From positions 5,788,501 through 5,852,500 of the forward strand of contig NZ_CP093280.1 of the NCBI RefSeq assembly GCF_026651855.1: a stretch of DNA of 64,000 nucleotides, in the 5' to 3' direction. Source of the DNA: Pseudomonas silvicola. GTDB lineage: Bacteria > Pseudomonadota > Gammaproteobacteria > Pseudomonadales > Pseudomonadaceae. A program made the translations under genes and the position numbers. The first letter of the stretch is position 1. Each line of letters opens with the position of its first letter. The notes below the pieces were generated by a model. It was not told the DNA's origin, did no database searches, and saw only the letters and a list, made by a program, of their open reading frames with translations. Of this stretch, positions 48,401 through 57,398 are shown one piece after another.

Positions 48401-50381
48401 CGACTGGCGCTTCAGGCTGTTCACCGCGGGCCAGGGCCTGGACTTCGGCGGTAAAGGCTTCAAGCGCCGGGGCTTCGTAGAGGGTGCGCAAGGCCAGGTC
48501 GATGCCCAGCTCGTCGCGCAGTTCGGCGATCATCTGGATGGCCTGGATGGAGTTGCCGCCCTGGCTGAAGAAGCTGGCGCCGGGCTCCAGCGCCTCGACC
48601 TTGAGGGCTTCGCGCCACAGCCGGGCCACCTGCTCGGGCAAGGCCTCGGCCAGCGGTGCACTGGCGGCCTTGGCCGGACCCGCCTGCCACTGGGCCACGC
48701 AGGCCAGGCTGCCATCGCGCCATTGCGCGGCGCACGCCGAGCGTTGCAACTTGCCGCTGGAGGTCTTGGGCAGGCTGCCGGGGTCCAGCAACAGCACCAC
48801 TGCGGGGGTTTCGTGGTGAACGTCGGCGACCTGCGCGCGCACCTGCTCGATCAGCTCATCCAGAGGCTGCTGCTTCTGTGCCCGTCGGCCAACTTCGGCC
48901 GCGACGCCGAACGCTTCCACGCCCTGGTGCTGCAGGGCGAATACCGCCACCCGGCCCTTGCGTACGGCTTCGACGCGGGTTTCGACGGTGCGCTCGATGT
49001 CCTGGGGGTAGAGGTTCTGGCCGCGGATGATCAGCATGTCCTTGAGGCGGCCGCTGACGTACAACTGGCCGCCATGCATGAAGCCCAGGTCGCCGGTACG
49101 CAGCCACGTCTGGCCGTCACGTTGCACGAAGGCACGGGCGCTGGCCTCGGGGTTGCGCCAGTACCCTTGGGCGACGCTGGGGCCGGTGCTACAGATTTCG
49201 CCGACCTCGCCAGGCGCCAGCAGCTGCTGGGTCACCGGGTCGAGGATCTGCACTTCATGCTCGGGCTGCGGCCAGCCGCAGCTCATCAAGCGGGCGCCCA
49301 CACCGGGCACGGCGCGGTTGGCGGCCAGGGCGTCGGCATCCAGGTCCAGGGCGTCGATGCCTTGCCCCGTGCGGCTGCCGGAGACAAACAGCGTGGCCTC
49401 GGCCAGGCCATAGCTGGCCAGGTACGCGGAGGGGTTGAACCCGCACACGGCGAACCGTGCGGCGAAGTCATCGAGGCTGTCCTGGCGGATCAATTCAGCG
49501 CCGGAAAACGCCACGCGCCAGCGGCTCAGGTCCAGCCCCGCCAGCTTGCTGTCGGCGATGCGTTCGTGGCACAGGCGGTAGGCGAAGTCCGGGCCACCGC
49601 TGATGGTGCCGCCGAAACGGCTGATCGCGTCCAGCCAGCGCAGCGGCCGTTCGAGGAAGTACTGCGGTGACATCAGTACCACCATGACGCCGCTGTAGAT
49701 GCCCTGCAGCAGGCCACCGATCAGGCCCATGTCATGGTACAGCGGCAACCAGCTGACGATGACCTCGCCGTCGTCGATGCCATAGCCCTGGCGAATCAGC
49801 CAGGCGTTTGCCTCCAGGTTGCCATGGCTGACCTGCACGCCTTTGGGGGTGGAGGTGGAACCGGAGGTGTATTGCAGGAAGGCGATGTCTTCGGGCTGGG
49901 GCAACTCAGCGGTCCAGTCCTTGGTTGCTTCGATTTCGTCCACCGCTACCAGGCCCGGCATCGCCAGGCCGTTGGCCTGGGCGGTATCGCGCAGCGTGGG
50001 CAACAGGTGGGCGGTGGTGAGGATCACCGTGGGCTCGGCGTCGCCGATGATCGACACCAGGCGCTCCAGGTGTTGCGGGCGCATGGACTCTGGCGGATAG
50101 GCCGGCACCGCGATCACCCCGGCGTACAGGCAGGCGAAGAACCCGGCCACGTAGTCCGGCCCGCTGGGCAGCAGCAACAGCGCGCGCTCACCGCGGCCGG
50201 CCCGCTGGGCCAAGGCCGAGGCGATGGCGCGGGCTCGGGCGTCCAACTGCCCGTAGCTGAGCAGCACACCCTCGTCGCTGTGCCCGTCGAGAAAGCGCAG
50301 GGCAGGCGCCTCCGGCTGCCGGTCGGCGTGCCGCGCCAGTGCGTGAGCCAGGGAAGTCGGGCGCTCGAAGATAGTGGCCAT
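36402..50381 (-). CDS. pvdL: PvdL, chromophore peptide synthetase (acyl ligase; Glu-Tyr-Dab) with an internal duplication
   Basis: The protein has 4,659 residues. The order is acyl-AMP ligase (about 17-540), T (580-637, GGNSI), C-A-T (Glu), C-A-T-E (Tyr, epimerised), C-[partial A]-A-T (Dab). PvdL loads a fatty acid and builds the Glu-D-Tyr-Dab precursor of the fluorophore. Signatures read by eye are DVWHFGRINK, DAEGIGAVMK and DIWELTADDK; the last fits Dab, the first two are assigned by synteny. A 368-residue block (A motifs A1-A5) is repeated in tandem before the complete last A domain. Without it the length would be about 4,290, near the family norm of about 4,340. ATG 50381 (MATIFERP) is chosen because the promoter box at 50458-50481 excludes the longest start; 50405 is possible. 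Confidence 0.93.
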   Translation of the reverse strand: MATIFERPTSLAHALARHADRQPEAPALRFLDGHSDEGVLLSYGQLDARARAIASALAQRAGRGERALLLLPSGPDYVAGFFACLYAGVIAVPAYPPESMRPQHLERLVSIIGDAEPTVILTTAHLLPTLRDTAQANGLAMPGLVAVDEIEATKDWTAELPQPEDIAFLQYTSGSTSTPKGVQVSHGNLEANAWLIRQGYGIDDGEVIVSWLPLYHDMGLIGGLLQGIYSGVMVVLMSPQYFLERPLRWLDAISRFGGTISGGPDFAYRLCHERIADSKLAGLDLSRWRVAFSGAELIRQDSLDDFAARFAVCGFNPSAYLASYGLAEATLFVSGSRTGQGIDALDLDADALAANRAVPGVGARLMSCGWPQPEHEVQILDPVTQQLLAPGEVGEICSTGPSVAQGYWRNPEASARAFVQRDGQTWLRTGDLGFMHGGQLYVSGRLKDMLIIRGQNLYPQDIERTVETRVEAVRKGRVAVFALQHQGVEAFGVAAEVGRRAQKQQPLDELIEQVRAQVADVHHETPAVVLLLDPGSLPKTSSGKLQRSACAAQWRDGSLACVAQWQAGPAKAASAPLAEALPEQVARLWREALKVEALEPGASFFSQGGNSIQAIQMIAELRDELGIDLALRTLYEAPALEAFTAEVQALARGEQPEAPVARVPGQPLPLTAAQSRLWLLWQLQPNSTAYNVPGGLRLRGELDHAALNSAFQALVQRHDGLRSYFFERNGVALQQVADGADFTVHHDDLRDVAPDRREDLAQAIVAQETNTPFDLEEGALLRVRLVQIDEQDHLLLVTVHHIVADGWSFAILLDEFARLYADPSASLPALPLDHGDYLAWLQARAIDPSPSLAYWQAQLGGEREALALPLDHARGLKASPARRLSLNLPATLCQQVAATAKAQGVSTFMLMLAAYQVLLHRYTGQTDIRVGVPSATREHLHSQGLVGFFINTQVLRTAVDGRAGFDAVLASVRTTVLDAHAHQALDYEQVSAALGDAAGFEVMFNHLQRDTSALRRLPGLFAEELPWHSREAKFDLQLHSEQDPQGRLRVSFDYAEALFETSTIQRLGGHFMTLLAQLCSDSRQAVGDIPLLDERQLAQQQAWGTAPQPEAGWLLPERLARQAAKTPERTALVCGSETLTYAALDHAANALAVRLREQGVGPEVRVGVLGERSLELMVALVAVAKAGGVYVPLDPDYPHERLAFMLKDSAIALLLGPQALLDRFADAAGCARLALDGVAHGQGSTQAPALALHPDNLAYVIYTSGSTGQPKAVGVSHGALAERLEWMQHQYAINEQDVLLQKASLSFDVSLWECFLPLIAGSRLALAGAGDHRDPRRLVALVREQGVTVLHFVPPLLQLFIEEPQVEQCISLRQLFSGGEALPADLCRRVHERLPGVALHNRYGPTESAINVTHWPCANETGARVPIGRPLSNAQVQIRDASWQVAAAGARGELLLGGNALARGYLGQPALTAARFLPAEGGGRLYRSGDLARWRHDGALEYLGRLDEQVKLRGVRIEIEEIRNALLEQPGVHQAAVVLGEGAGGGQLLAYLVVEGEEAPAVLAARLRGALQQRLPDAMIPAHFLRLAVLPLGPTGKLDRRALPAPDVSLREYRAPRDAVERELAAIWAQVLELDRVGLDDDFFELGGHSLLATRIVSRARQAFGVELPLRSLFESRRLEDFAAWVARAKADGQVDGQGAIALVDRQQRVALSYSQQRMWFLWQLDPQSPAYNVGGMARLRGALHVDSFERALQALIHRHESLRTTFPSEDGKPWQQVSNRSDVAMQWLDISAQDPAEREANIARLADEQAHAPFDLERGPLLRVCLVKSGEREHHLLLTLHHIVTEGWAMDIFARELGALYEAFVDDRDSPLAPLPVQYLDYSAWHRGWLEGGEMQRQLDYWHAQLGGEQPLLALPSDRPRPAVQSHHGELHRFDLDEHLAQQVTRFNSERGLTLFMTMTAALSVLLYRYSGQDDLRIGVPLANRIRPESEGLIGAFLNTQVLRIRPHGHMTVSELLAQVRQVAIDGQSHQDVPFDHLVETLQPERSAAWNPLFQVMCNVQRWEFQQQRELAGGVQVDYLVNDARATKFDLNLEVTDFDEQLRCCLTYSTDLFDEARIAVMAEHWQHLLRAMLANPQQALSELPLLADHEHQALVAAGRGDAPVAQVDTVQALFQRQALATPHGLAVTCAGRSLTYAQLNAQANQLAHRLIDLGVGPEVRVGLALRRSVDLVVGLLAILKAGGAYVPLDPEYPNERLRYMIEDSGISVLLGHDEWLRQGALPAAVQAWSLEQDQAALAGYPDSNPLERGHAGHLAYMIYTSGSTGLPKGVAVDQGPLAMHCLAVGTLFGTTPADCELHFYSINFDAASERLLVPLLFGAHVVLREQGQWDAEAICALIRTQGINVLGFTPSYGGQLAQWLRSRDERLPVRLCITGGEALTPEHVHTLRETFAPRTLFNAYGPTETVVMPTACAVDATLADDATNVPIGRVVGARQLYVVDADLALVPAGATGELYVGGQGLARGYHGRAGLSAERFVADPFDASGGGRLYRTGDLVRQRADGQLEYLGRIDHQVKVRGFRIELGEIEARLLAHPQVREAVVLAVDGPSGKQLAGYLLAETDLNLDQVRAHLHAGLPEHMVPAHLMVLEQFPLTANGKLDRRALPAPDVEASRHSYQPPSTAVERGLAEVWQGVLGVARVGVDDNFFALGGDSILSIQVVSRARQAGIHFTAKDLFQHQTVRTLAVAARQSQQVSIDQGPVTGASALTPIQHWFFDQDLAAPQHWNQSLLLGAEQPLQADLLEQALQALVSHHDALRLRFNADGDGQWQAHYAAIDARPTLLWQHEAASAEQRLALFEQAQRSLDLHQGPLLRAVLVPGEQPRLLLAIHHLVVDGVSWRVLLDDLQTAYRQLEQDQAVSLPAKTSAVRDWAQRLAAYAGSESLREELNSWQAHLANAPVDLPRDFTGNPNLERDARSVSLTLNAEATRQLLQQAPQAYRARVEDLLLTALAQTLCTWTGQPSALVQLEGHGREELFDELDLSRSVGWFTSAYPLHLTPAATAGDSLKAVKEQVRGVPHKGLGHGVLRYLADPASRAAMAALPEARITFNYLGQFDQDFAEGALLRPLAEPVGAQHNGDAPLPNWLSVDGQVYGGELTLRWTFSERLFRMETIEQLAQAYQRTLQALIEHCLQPEAGGITPSDFPLARLGQAQLDALPLAFDAIEDVFPLTPMQEGLLLHTLLEPGTGIYFMQDRYSIDSALDVDRFDRAWRAVVARHEALRASFCWSAGEQMLQIIHRGDGDGVEFLDWSALPADGHEARLQALLERERLAGFELLERPPLHLRLIRLAPEQHWFIMSNHHILIDAWCRSIMMGDFLAIYKALEQGSEARLATPPRYREFIAWLHHQGLETSQQYWRQTLAGFARPTYIPSDRPILHDNGGMCVGDLHSRLLPEQGARLRELAQAHQLTVNTFAQAAWALVLRRYSGERDVLFGVTVAGRPASLPQMQHCVGLFINSIPLRVGMPAPGQKLSVRQWLQQLFESNLALREHEHLPLVSIQECSELPKGQALFDSLFVFENAPVDATVLEGAEGLNAKSGSGRTHTNYPLTVVCYPGDDLGLHLSYDQRFFDAATIERLLGDFQRLLLALADGFDQDLDALPLLADDERQRVLQDCNQSARDYPLQQGYVPLFEARVAAHPERIAAACLGEQWRYGELDRYANRLGHALLAAGVQPDQPVALLAERGLPLLGMIVGSLKAGAGYLPLDPAHPHPRLAGIVDRSRAPVLVCSAACEGLAQRVIDELPVGVARPRLVVWDQVQAGQGSDTAPGVQVSGQHLAYVIYTSGSTGVPKGVAVHQAGMLNNQLSKVPYLALDEHDVIAQTASQSFDISVWQFLTAALCGARVQIVPDAIAHDPAALLGHVRDTGITVLESVPSLIQSLLAEPAGALDSLRWLLPTGEAMPPALARQWLQTYPAVPLVNAYGPAECSDDVALFQVDEAASAGSYLPIGTPTDNNRLYLLGDDLAPVPLLADDERQRVLQDCNQSARDYPLQQGYVPLFEARVAAHPERIAAACLGEQWRYGELDRYANRLGHALLAAGVQPDQPVALLAERGLPLLGMIVGSLKAGAGYLPLDPAHPHPRLAGIVDRSRAPVLVCSAACEGLAQRVIDELPVGVARPRLVVWDQVQAGQGSDTAPGVQVSGQHLAYVIYTSGSTGVPKGVAVHQAGMLNNQLSKVPYLALDEHDVIAQTASQSFDISVWQFLTAALCGARVQIVPDAIAHDPAALLGHVRDTGITVLESVPSLIQSLLAEPAGALDSLRWLLPTGEAMPPALARQWLQTYPAVPLVNAYGPAECSDDVALFQVDEAASAGSYLPIGTPTDNNRLYLLGDDLAPVPLLADAELFIAGTGVGRGYLGDPARTAASFLPNPFGAPGERLYRSGDLARRGADGVLAYVGRVDHQVKIRGYRIELGEIEARLRELPQVRDAAVAAQQAASGHYLVGYVVGSDDWQTIKQHLGQTLPEYMVPRHWQALDRLPLNANGKLDRKALPALAFGTALQYQAPSSDLERTLAGIWAEVLGAERVGVTDNFFDLGGHSLLATQIASRVQQALQRNVPLRAMFECSTVQALARHIEALGGSALDEQKVSRIDDLMARLEAL
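37183..38286 (-). repeat. 1,104-bp tandem repeat inside pvdL, copy 2 (part of the complete A domain)
   Basis: This block appears identical to 38287-39390 over its whole length by eye. It encodes from PLLADDERQ through the A3 motif YTSGSTG to the DDLAPVP region, and then continues into motif A6 and the rest of the Dab adenylation domain. The offset is exactly 1,104 bases, 368 codons. Confidence 0.93.
38287..39390 (-). repeat. 1,104-bp tandem repeat inside pvdL, copy 1 (truncated A domain)
   Basis: This copy is translated first, right after the last condensation domain. It lacks motifs A6-A10, so it has no hinge and no catalytic A10 lysine. Both ends lie at a short shared sequence (TCGGCCAGCAGCGGCA on the plus strand, found at 37183, 38287 and 39391). 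That is what recombination at a 16-bp microhomology, between the LLADDE and LLADAE coding stretches, would produce. Confidence 0.93.
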
Positions 50382-50457
50382 CGCTGTGTCGGTCCTCAGA
50401 TCCATGCTTGGGGAACGACCGCTCCTGGGAGGAGTGGTCGTTTTCATAGGAACGAAG

Positions 50458-50481
50458 ACGGGTGAGCGGGGAAGGAAATTA
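50458..50481 (-). promoter_or_regulatory. PvdS-type box (TAATT variant) upstream of pvdL
   Basis: Minus strand TAATT, 16 bases, CGT, preceded by CC and followed by CTT. CGT is about 77 bases before the chosen ATG at 50381. It lies directly next to a copy of the dispersed repeat that begins near 50490. Confidence 0.75.
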
Positions 50482-50489
50482 GGAGGGGT

Positions 50490-50700
50490 CACATCTGTTT
50501 CGGGCTAGTTATGCCTGAAGGATCACCTTTGCCGCCTTGATAGCACCAACACAGATCTGCAGCGAAAAAACAAGGCGAACCCGGTGATGTCACTGGCAGG
50601 ACTGGCCCGAAACAGATGTGGGACCGGGCGCCAGCTCGGGAAGCGCCGCGCGGGCGGCGCACGATCTTGAGGCCGCCAGCAGCATCAAGCCTTGCACCTG
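50490..50700. repeat. Dispersed GC-rich repeat pair between pvdL and pxpC
   Basis: The 350-base gap between the pvdL start and the pxpC end is mostly repeat. ACATCTGTTTCGGGC near 50491 is answered by GCCCGAAACAGATGT near 50607, in inverted orientation. It is followed by GCGCCGCGCGGGCGGCGC near 50645. This is the same family as the array at 59.2-61.1 kb. I see no gene in it. Confidence 0.8.
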
Positions 50701-50731
50701 ATTGCCCTGCCCCAATCCCTGTCCTGCCCTC

Positions 50732-51652
50732 CTACCCCAGCAACCCCACCATCACCCCCCTGTGCCGACGCTGCGCCGCATACGCCACCTCAGGCCGAAA
50801 CCGCACGTCATCGCCCGGCAGGCACTGTGCCAATCGCGCGACCGCCAGCGGGCTCAAGGCGCCCAGCCGGGGGTACCCGCCAATGGTCTGGCGGTCATTG
50901 AGCAACACAATGGGCTGACCATCGGGCGGCACCTGCACCGCGCCCAGGGGGATGCCCTCGGACACCAGCCCCGGGCCGCCGTAGTGCAACGGTTTGCCAG
51001 TCAGGCGCAGGCCCATGCGGTCGCTGCGGGTGTCCACGGTCCAGGCCTGGTCGAAGGCGTCGAACAGGCTCGGGCCGCTGAAGCCGCCTGCCTGGGCGCC
51101 CAGGATCAGTTCGAGTTCGGCCGGCGCACGCAGGTCCGGGATCAGCGCCATGGGCACGGCGCGGATCACCGTGGCTTCGGCCTGCCACCGCAAGCAATCG
51201 CCTGTGGCCAGCGCTTGGCCCTGGCCGTCGAGCCCACCCAGGCCTTCGCGGGCCACCGTGGCGCAACTGCCCGCCAGCAATGGCGCACACAGGCCGCCCG
51301 GCGCAGCCAGGTAAGCACGGGCACCGCAACGGGGGCTGGCGAAGCACAAGCGCTGGCCGGCCTGCATCTTGAACGGGCGCCAGACGTCCACCGGCTGGCC
51401 ATCCAGGGTGGCCCCCAGGTCGGCACCGGCGAGGGCCAGCCAGCCCTCGCCCCCGCAGTGCAGCTGCAAGCCGCCGAGGGTGATCTCCACCACGGCCGCT
51501 CCCAGCGGGTTACCGAGCATCCAGTTGGCCCACGACTGGGCCAGCCAATCGAGGGCGCCCCCCTGGGTCAGGCCCAAATGACGAACGCCGAAGCGACCGC
51601 TGTCCTGCAACGTGGCCAGGGCCCCGCCCTGCTCCACCATCAATGTGCTCAT
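50732..51652 (-). CDS. pxpC: PxpC, 5-oxoprolinase subunit C (biotin-dependent carboxyltransferase-like)
   Basis: The protein has 306 residues and belongs to the KipA/AHS2 family: GALATLQDSGRFGVRHLGLTQGGALD at the N-terminus, MLGNP, YLAAPGG, and SDRMGLRLTG near residue 195 and the C-terminal QTIGGYPRLG. With PxpA and PxpB it forms the bacterial ATP-dependent 5-oxoprolinase, which opens pyroglutamate to glutamate. Its ATG overlaps the pxpB stop (ATGA), so it is the last gene of the pxpA-pxpB-pxpC operon. Nothing links it to pyoverdine beyond position. Confidence 0.92.
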   Translation of the reverse strand: MSTLMVEQGGALATLQDSGRFGVRHLGLTQGGALDWLAQSWANWMLGNPLGAAVVEITLGGLQLHCGGEGWLALAGADLGATLDGQPVDVWRPFKMQAGQRLCFASPRCGARAYLAAPGGLCAPLLAGSCATVAREGLGGLDGQGQALATGDCLRWQAEATVIRAVPMALIPDLRAPAELELILGAQAGGFSGPSLFDAFDQAWTVDTRSDRMGLRLTGKPLHYGGPGLVSEGIPLGAVQVPPDGQPIVLLNDRQTIGGYPRLGALSPLAVARLAQCLPGDDVRFRPEVAYAAQRRHRGVMVGLLG

Positions 51653-52353
51653 GGCGTGGCCTCCATGGGGGTGTCGTCGCCACCCAGGCGCAGGAATTCG
51701 TCGCGCTGGACGGGTACATAGCGCACCCGGTCGCCGGGGCGCAACAGGCTGAAGCCCTCCAGCGACGGGTCGAACAACCGCGCCGGGCTGCGCCCTACCA
51801 GGTTCCAGCCACCCGGCGATACGGCGGGGTAAATGGCCGTCTGACGCTCGGCGATTCCGACGCTGCCGGCGGCCACTTTCTGCCGTGGCGTGGCCAGGCG
51901 TGGGCTGGCCAGGCGCGGGTCGACCAGGCCCATGAAGGCAAATCCCGGGGCGAAACCCAAGGCGAACACCGAGTACGGGCGGCCGCTGTGCAAGGCGATC
52001 AGTTCGTCGACGCTGAAGCCGCGCTGGCGAGCCAGGGGTTGCAGGTCAGGCCCTACGCTTGGGTGGTACCACACCGGCAGCTCCAGTTCGCGCCCGCTGC
52101 TCGCCTGCGCAGGTGCCAGGCCAACCAGGGCTTGCCGGCACAAGGCACGCGCTTGCGCGTCATCCAGCTGCATCAGGTCGTATTGCAGCATCAGGGTGGT
52201 GTACGACGGCACCAACTCCACCAGGGCGGCACCGAAAGTACTGCGCAGCCGGTCAGTGGCGGCCAGCAACCACGGTACGTTGGCTTCGTCGATCACCTCG
52301 AACAGGCGCACGGTCAGGCAGTCAATGGCCGCGACTTCGATGGCGGGGGTCAT
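51649..52353 (-). CDS. pxpB: PxpB, 5-oxoprolinase subunit B (KipI family)
   Basis: The protein has 234 residues with the KipI/AHS1 pattern: [56 protein letters not shown] and [12 protein letters not shown]. It is one half of the carboxyltransferase-like pair of 5-oxoprolinase. The ATG at 52353 overlaps the pxpA stop (ATGA), so a longer in-frame extension up to 52806 inside pxpA is rejected. Confidence 0.92.
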   Translation of the reverse strand: MTPAIEVAAIDCLTVRLFEVIDEANVPWLLAATDRLRSTFGAALVELVPSYTTLMLQYDLMQLDDAQARALCRQALVGLAPAQASSGRELELPVWYHPSVGPDLQPLARQRGFSVDELIALHSGRPYSVFALGFAPGFAFMGLVDPRLASPRLATPRQKVAAGSVGIAERQTAIYPAVSPGGWNLVGRSPARLFDPSLEGFSLLRPGDRVRYVPVQRDEFLRLGGDDTPMEATP

Positions 52354-53099
52354 GCCACCAGCCCGTCCAGCGCCTCGCGGATCTGCCTGACGGCGGCCAC
52401 CGAGCCGGGGTTGTCGCCGTGCACGCACAGGGTGTCGACCTGCAGACGCAGGGTGCTGCCGTCGCGGGCCACCAGCGGCTCGCCACGGGCCAGCCCCAGC
52501 GCCTGGGCCACCACTGTCTGTGGGTCGTGATGCACCGCGCCGGGCAGGCGGCGGCTGACCAGTTGGCCATCGGGCTCGTAGGCGCGGTCGGCGAAGGCTT
52601 CGAACCACAGGGCCAGCCCCACTTCGTCGGCCAGCGCCTGGCTGGCGCGGTTGTCGGCGGTGGCCATGAGCATCAGCGGCAACCGCGGATCGTAGGCGCG
52701 CACGGCATTCATCACCGCACGCAGGCGCACCGGGTCGGCCATCATGTCGTTGTACAGCGCGCCATGGGGTTTGACGTACTGCACGCGGCTGCCTTCGGCA
52801 CGGCACATGGCGTCCAGCGCACCCACCTGGTACAGCACCAGGTCCTCGATTTCCTGCGCCGAGCAGGCCATGGACCGCCGCCCGAAACCGACCAGGTCCG
52901 GGTAGGCCGGGTGGGCGCCGATGCGCACCTGGTGCCTGACCGCCAGGGCCACGGTGCGGCGCATGGTGCCGGGGTCGCCGGCGTGAAAGCCGCAGGCGAT
53001 GTTGGCGCAGTCGATCAGCGGCATCACTTCATCGTCCAGGCCCAGGGTCCAGGCGCCGAAGCTTTCGCCGATGTCGCAGTTGAGCAGGGGGCGTTTCAT
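52350..53099 (-). CDS. pxpA: PxpA, 5-oxoprolinase subunit A (LamB/YcsF family)
   Basis: The protein has 249 residues, the normal size of the family. Clear motifs are [50 protein letters not shown] and CVHGDNP. It is the subunit that takes up 5-oxoproline in the PxpABC complex. Start ATG 53099 gives [12 protein letters not shown], the usual N-terminus; the ATG-like start 36 bases upstream adds an unconserved tail. It is divergent from the oxygenase gene at 53244. Confidence 0.93.
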   Translation of the reverse strand: MKRPLLNCDIGESFGAWTLGLDDEVMPLIDCANIACGFHAGDPGTMRRTVALAVRHQVRIGAHPAYPDLVGFGRRSMACSAQEIEDLVLYQVGALDAMCRAEGSRVQYVKPHGALYNDMMADPVRLRAVMNAVRAYDPRLPLMLMATADNRASQALADEVGLALWFEAFADRAYEPDGQLVSRRLPGAVHHDPQTVVAQALGLARGEPLVARDGSTLRLQVDTLCVHGDNPGSVAAVRQIREALDGLVA

Positions 53100-53243
53100 C
53101 AGGGGGCTCCCGGTTTTTTTCGCGATGGCTGGCATTATGCTGGTTTTTCGCCTTGCAGGGGTGGCGTGGGGCTGACCCCAATCAATTCTCCCCTACCCCG
53201 CCCCCTGCTACTATGTCCCCTATCTACATCCACGAGCCTCACC

Positions 53244-53912
53244 ATGTCCCAGCCCACCTTCCCGGCGCAGGTCGATCCCGAACAGATCAAGATCACCCGC
53301 CTGTTCCCTACCCCGATCGCGGCGTTGCAGCACCCCGATTTCGAGAACCTCAACGCGCGTCTCAAGGCGGTGATCCTGGCACGCAGCGAGTCGCATCCGG
53401 GCACTCAGCGCAGCAACCTGGGCGGCTGGCAGTCGGAAGACAATTTCGCCGACTGGGCCGGCGAGGCCGGCGCGCAGTTGATCGCCTTCGCCCAGGAGCT
53501 GGCCAACCAGTTATCGGCGGTGAGTTCCCCCGAGCACGGCCTGATCGAAGCCCACCTGACCTGGAACTACAGCGCCTGGGCCAATATCAATCGCAAGGGC
53601 CATGCCAATTCGCTGCACGGCCACCCTGGTTCGTTCTGGTCCGGGGTGTACTGGGTCGATGATGGCGGCCGCCATGATGACCCGGACGTGGGCGGCGAAC
53701 TGGAGTTCGTCGACCCGCGAGGTATCACACCGATGCTGCTCAACCCGGCGCTGCGCATGCGTATCGAAGGCTGCCTGGGCGCCGGCTCGGTGGCCACCCA
53801 GACGCCCAGGAGCGGCACCCTGCTGATGTTCCCTTCCTGGCTGCTGCACGCCGTGCGCCGCTATGACGGTGACCGGCCACGGATCTCGGTAGCCTTCAAC
53901 TTTTCGATCTAG
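53244..53912 (+). CDS. TIGR02466-like putative 2OG-Fe(II) oxygenase
   Basis: The protein has 222 residues. The C-terminal half has a double-stranded beta-helix pattern: NSLHGHPGSFWSGVYWV, then a SGTLLMFPSWLLHAV stretch and RPRISVAFNF. His in the HGHPG region and His in LLHAV could be metal ligands, and RPRIS fits a 2-oxoglutarate-binding Arg. The substrate is unknown. It starts at ATG 53244, divergent from pxpA with a 144-base gap. A much longer in-frame reading from 52059 overlaps pxpA on the other strand and is rejected. Confidence 0.75.
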   Translation: MSQPTFPAQVDPEQIKITRLFPTPIAALQHPDFENLNARLKAVILARSESHPGTQRSNLGGWQSEDNFADWAGEAGAQLIAFAQELANQLSAVSSPEHGLIEAHLTWNYSAWANINRKGHANSLHGHPGSFWSGVYWVDDGGRHDDPDVGGELEFVDPRGITPMLLNPALRMRIEGCLGAGSVATQTPRSGTLLMFPSWLLHAVRRYDGDRPRISVAFNFSI

Positions 53913-54021
53913 GCTCGGCAGCCACCCGTTCCAGCCGGTCGATACCCAGGCCGCGCTGCACTTTGTGGACGCCAGCCGGTCGGTTATAAGACGCCCATAG
54001 CCATAACAGGTGCAGTGTTCC

Positions 54022-56532
54022 ATGAAACCGATCGGCCAGTCCGGCTACGTGCAAGTGCGCGGTGCCCGCGAGCACAACCTCAAGAACGTCGATGTCGATA
54101 TCCCACGTGATGCCCTGGTGGTCTTCACCGGCGTGTCGGGGTCGGGCAAGTCTTCACTGGCCTTTGGCACCCTCTACGCCGAGGCGCAACGGCGCTACTT
54201 CGAATCGGTGGCGCCCTACGCCCGGCGCCTGATCGACCAAGTGGGGGTGCCCGACGTCGACAGCATCGACGGCCTGCCCCCGGCCGTGGCCCTGCAACAG
54301 CAACGCGGCACGCCCAGTACGCGCTCCTCGGTGGGCAGCGTGACCACCCTGGGCAGCCTGGTGCGCATGCTCTATTCGCGCGCCGGTCATTACCCTGCCG
54401 GCATGGGCATTCTGTATGCCGAGGATTTCTCGCCGAACACCCCACAGGGCGCCTGCCCCGAGTGCCATGGCCTGGGCCGGGTGTACGAAGTGAACGAACA
54501 GACCATGGTGCCAGATGACTCGCTGACCCTGCGCGAGCGCGCCGTGGCCGCCTGGCCGACCGCCTGGCAGGGACAGAACCTGCGCGACATTCTGGTGACC
54601 CTGGGCTATGACGTCGACATTCCCTGGCGTGACCTGCCCCAGGAACAGCGCGACTGGATTCTCTACACCGAAGAGCAACCCACGGTGCCGGTGTACGCGG
54701 GCCTCACCCCGGCCGAAACCCGCCAAGCCCTCAAGCGCAAGCTGGAGCCCAGTTACCAGGGAACCTTTACCGGCGCCCGCCGCTACGTGCTGCATACCTT
54801 CACCCATTCCCAGAGCGCGCTGATGAAAAAGCGCGTCAGCCAGTTCATGCGCGGCACCCTGTGCCCGCTGTGCCAAGGCAAGCGCCTGAAACAGGAGGCG
54901 CTGCAGGTGACCTTCGCCGGCCTGGATATCGGCGCGCTGTCGCAGATGCCCCTGGCGCGCCTGGCCGAAGTACTGGCCCCGCTGGCCGCCCACGGTGACC
55001 CCGGCGGCCTGTCGGTGGAAAAACACCTGGCCGCCCAGCGCCTGGCCCACGACCTGCTGCAGCGTATTCACACCCTTACCGACCTGGGCCTGGGCTACCT
55101 GGCGCTGGAGCGCAGTACACCGACCCTGTCGTCCGGCGAGCTACAGCGCTTGCGCCTGGCCACCCAGCTCAACTCGCAACTGTTCGGCGTGATCTACGTG
55201 CTGGACGAGCCCTCGGCAGGCCTGCACCCCGCTGATGGCGAGGCCCTGTTCGACGCCCTGCAGCGGCTCAAGGCCGCTGGCAACACGCTGTTCGTGGTTG
55301 AGCATGACCTGGAGACCATGCGCCGCGCCGACTGGCTGGTGGACGTCGGCCCGGCGGCGGGCGAACACGGCGGCACGGTGCTGTTCAGCGGCCCGCCCCA
55401 CGGCCTGGCCGATATCGACGAATCGCAGACCCGCCTGCACCTGTATGGCGACGCCCAGCCCCTGCCGCACCCCAGGCGCAAGCCGGTGGACTGGTTGAAG
55501 CTGGCGGACGTGACGCGCAATAACCTGCGACGCCTGGCGGTAGACTTTCCCCTGCACGCGTTCACGGCGGTGACCGGGGTCAGTGGCTCGGGCAAGTCGA
55601 GCCTGGTCAGCCAGGCCTTGCTGGAACTGGTGGCCGAAGCGTTGGGGCATACGCTGGCGGACGAGGACGACAGCCCCGATAACCCGCTGGAGGACGCCGC
55701 GCCGGAGACCGAATCGGGCCATATCGTCAGTGGCATGGGCGCCATCCAGCGTCTGGTGAAGGTTGACCAGAAGCCGATCGGCCGTACCCCCCGCTCCAAC
55801 CTGGCGACCTACACCGGGCTGTTCGACCAGGTGCGCAAGCTGTTCGCCGCGACCCCCGCGGCCCGCGAGCGTGGCTTCGACGCCGGGCAATTCTCGTTCA
55901 ATGTCGCCAAGGGCCGCTGCCCACAGTGCGAAGGCGAGGGTTTCGTCAGCGTCGAGCTGCTGTTCATGCCCAGCGTCTACGCCCCCTGCCCTACCTGCCA
56001 CGGCCAGCGCTACAGCCCGCAGACCCTGGAGGTACAATGCCTGGGGCTGAATATTGCCCAAGTGCTGCAATTGACCGTGGACCAGGCGTGCGAGGTATTT
56101 GCCGAACAGCCGCCCGTGCGCCGCGCCCTGGCGGTACTGCGCGATATCGGCCTGGGCTACCTGCGCCTGGGCCAGCCAGCCACGGAGCTGTCCGGTGGCG
56201 AAGCCCAGCGCATCAAATTGGCCACCGAGCTGCAACGGGGCCAGCGCGGCGCCACCCTGTACGTGCTCGACGAACCGACCACCGGCCTGCACCCTTGCGA
56301 CGTGGACCGGCTGCTGGCGCAACTCAACGGCCTGGTGGACGCCGGCAACACGGTGATCGTCGTGGAGCACGACATGCGCGTGGTAGCCCAGAGCGACTGG
56401 GTGATCGACATGGGCCCCGGTGCCGGTGACAAGGGCGGCAACGTGGTGGTCTGCGGGCGCCCGGAGAAAGTCGCCAAGGCCCGCGCCAGCCGCACGGCGC
56501 CCTACCTGGCCGCAGTGCTGGCCGAGGGCTGA
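54022..56532 (+). CDS. uvrA: UvrA paralogue (short UvrA2 type)
   Basis: The protein has 836 residues, against about 940 for canonical UvrA, and has two ABC ATPase modules. The first has Walker [10 protein letters not shown] near residue 36, signature [15 protein letters not shown] and DEPSAGLHP. The second has Walker [10 protein letters not shown] near 520, zinc-finger pairs CPQCEGEGF and CPTCHGQR, signature [14 protein letters not shown] and DEPTTGLHP. The shorter length fits class II UvrA proteins, which lack part of the UvrB-binding region; these have been linked to DNA damage or drug tolerance. ATG 54022 gives [20 protein letters not shown], the typical start. It is probably not the housekeeping UvrA; the symbol is used for the family. 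Confidence 0.85.
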   Translation: MKPIGQSGYVQVRGAREHNLKNVDVDIPRDALVVFTGVSGSGKSSLAFGTLYAEAQRRYFESVAPYARRLIDQVGVPDVDSIDGLPPAVALQQQRGTPSTRSSVGSVTTLGSLVRMLYSRAGHYPAGMGILYAEDFSPNTPQGACPECHGLGRVYEVNEQTMVPDDSLTLRERAVAAWPTAWQGQNLRDILVTLGYDVDIPWRDLPQEQRDWILYTEEQPTVPVYAGLTPAETRQALKRKLEPSYQGTFTGARRYVLHTFTHSQSALMKKRVSQFMRGTLCPLCQGKRLKQEALQVTFAGLDIGALSQMPLARLAEVLAPLAAHGDPGGLSVEKHLAAQRLAHDLLQRIHTLTDLGLGYLALERSTPTLSSGELQRLRLATQLNSQLFGVIYVLDEPSAGLHPADGEALFDALQRLKAAGNTLFVVEHDLETMRRADWLVDVGPAAGEHGGTVLFSGPPHGLADIDESQTRLHLYGDAQPLPHPRRKPVDWLKLADVTRNNLRRLAVDFPLHAFTAVTGVSGSGKSSLVSQALLELVAEALGHTLADEDDSPDNPLEDAAPETESGHIVSGMGAIQRLVKVDQKPIGRTPRSNLATYTGLFDQVRKLFAATPAARERGFDAGQFSFNVAKGRCPQCEGEGFVSVELLFMPSVYAPCPTCHGQRYSPQTLEVQCLGLNIAQVLQLTVDQACEVFAEQPPVRRALAVLRDIGLGYLRLGQPATELSGGEAQRIKLATELQRGQRGATLYVLDEPTTGLHPCDVDRLLAQLNGLVDAGNTVIVVEHDMRVVAQSDWVIDMGPGAGDKGGNVVVCGRPEKVAKARASRTAPYLAAVLAEG

Positions 56533-56597
56533 CGCCGGCTGAACTCTTGGCCGCCTGGGCCAGTCGACTGTGCACACTCATTGCCCAGAGGCTGGCC

Positions 56598-57398
56598 ATG
56601 CAGATTTCCCTACAACACCAGGTGGCCCTGGTTACCGGCGCCAGTTCCGGCCTGGGGGCCGGCGCCGCCCAGGCACTGGCTGAGGCCGGCGCCGCCGTGG
56701 TGGTCAACTACAACCGCCACGCCGAGCCTGCCGAGGAACTGGCTGAACGTATTCGCGAAAACGGCGGCAAGGCCCTGGCCTTGCAGGCCGATGTGTCCCA
56801 GGAAGACCAGGTTGAAGCGCTGTTCGCGCGCACAGTGGAAACCTTTGGTGCCCTGGACATTCTGCTGGCCAATTCCGGCATGCAAAAGGACGCCGCCACC
56901 GTCGACATGACATTGGCCGACTGGAACCAGGTACTGCAGGTCAACCTCACCGGTCAGTTCCTGTGCGCACGCGCCGCGCTGCGCCAGTTCATCAAACAGG
57001 GGCCGCGCCCCTGGGTCTCGCGGGCGCAGGGCAAGATCATCCACATGAGTTCGGTGCACCAACTGATTCCCTGGGCCGGGCACGCCAACTACGCAGCCTC
57101 CAAGGGTGCCATCGACCTGCTGATGCGCAGCATCGCTCAGGAAGTCGGTGGCCAGGGTATCCGCGTCAACGCTATCGCCCCCGGGGCGATCAGAACGGCC
57201 ATCAACCAGGACACCACCGAGGGCGACAAGGGCCGACGCCTGCTGGAATTGATTCCCCAGGGCCGCCTGGGCGAAGTCCAGGACGTGGCGAACGCGGTGG
57301 TGTGGCTGGCCTCCGATGCCTCCGACTATATCCATGGCACCACCCTGTTCATCGACGGCGGCATGAGCCTCTACCCAGGATTCAAAGACAATGGCTGA
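56598..57398 (+). CDS. SDR-family dehydrogenase (glucose 1-dehydrogenase-like)
   Basis: The protein has 266 residues and is a classical short-chain dehydrogenase. It has the cofactor loop TGASSGLGAG near residue 13, NSG near 95, Ser in HMSSVHQ and the YAASK catalytic pair (Tyr and Lys) near 165-169, then APGAIRT and the C-terminal FIDGGMSLYPGF. The C-terminus and size resemble glucose 1-dehydrogenases. It overlaps the next gene by 8 bases, so the two are translationally coupled, which hints at a shared sugar role such as trehalose/glucan metabolism. The ATG has an AGAGGC site. Confidence 0.85.
   Translation: MQISLQHQVALVTGASSGLGAGAAQALAEAGAAVVVNYNRHAEPAEELAERIRENGGKALALQADVSQEDQVEALFARTVETFGALDILLANSGMQKDAATVDMTLADWNQVLQVNLTGQFLCARAALRQFIKQGPRPWVSRAQGKIIHMSSVHQLIPWAGHANYAASKGAIDLLMRSIAQEVGGQGIRVNAIAPGAIRTAINQDTTEGDKGRRLLELIPQGRLGEVQDVANAVVWLASDASDYIHGTTLFIDGGMSLYPGFKDNG

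Noticed and set aside
50382-50492. Longer pvdL starts at 50447 and 50492.
   Set aside because: 50492 is upstream of the promoter box and 50447 would be leaderless; the conserved N-terminus begins with MATIFERP.
52059-53912. A 617-codon reading of the 2OG-oxygenase gene.
   Set aside because: The first 395 codons overlap pxpA and pxpB on the other strand, and the recognisable protein starts at ATG 53244.
53244-53912. The putative oxygenase as the aspartate beta-hydroxylase of pyoverdine.
   Set aside because: It is not of the SyrP/TauD type, lies outside the pvd block beyond pxpABC and has no PvdS-type box.
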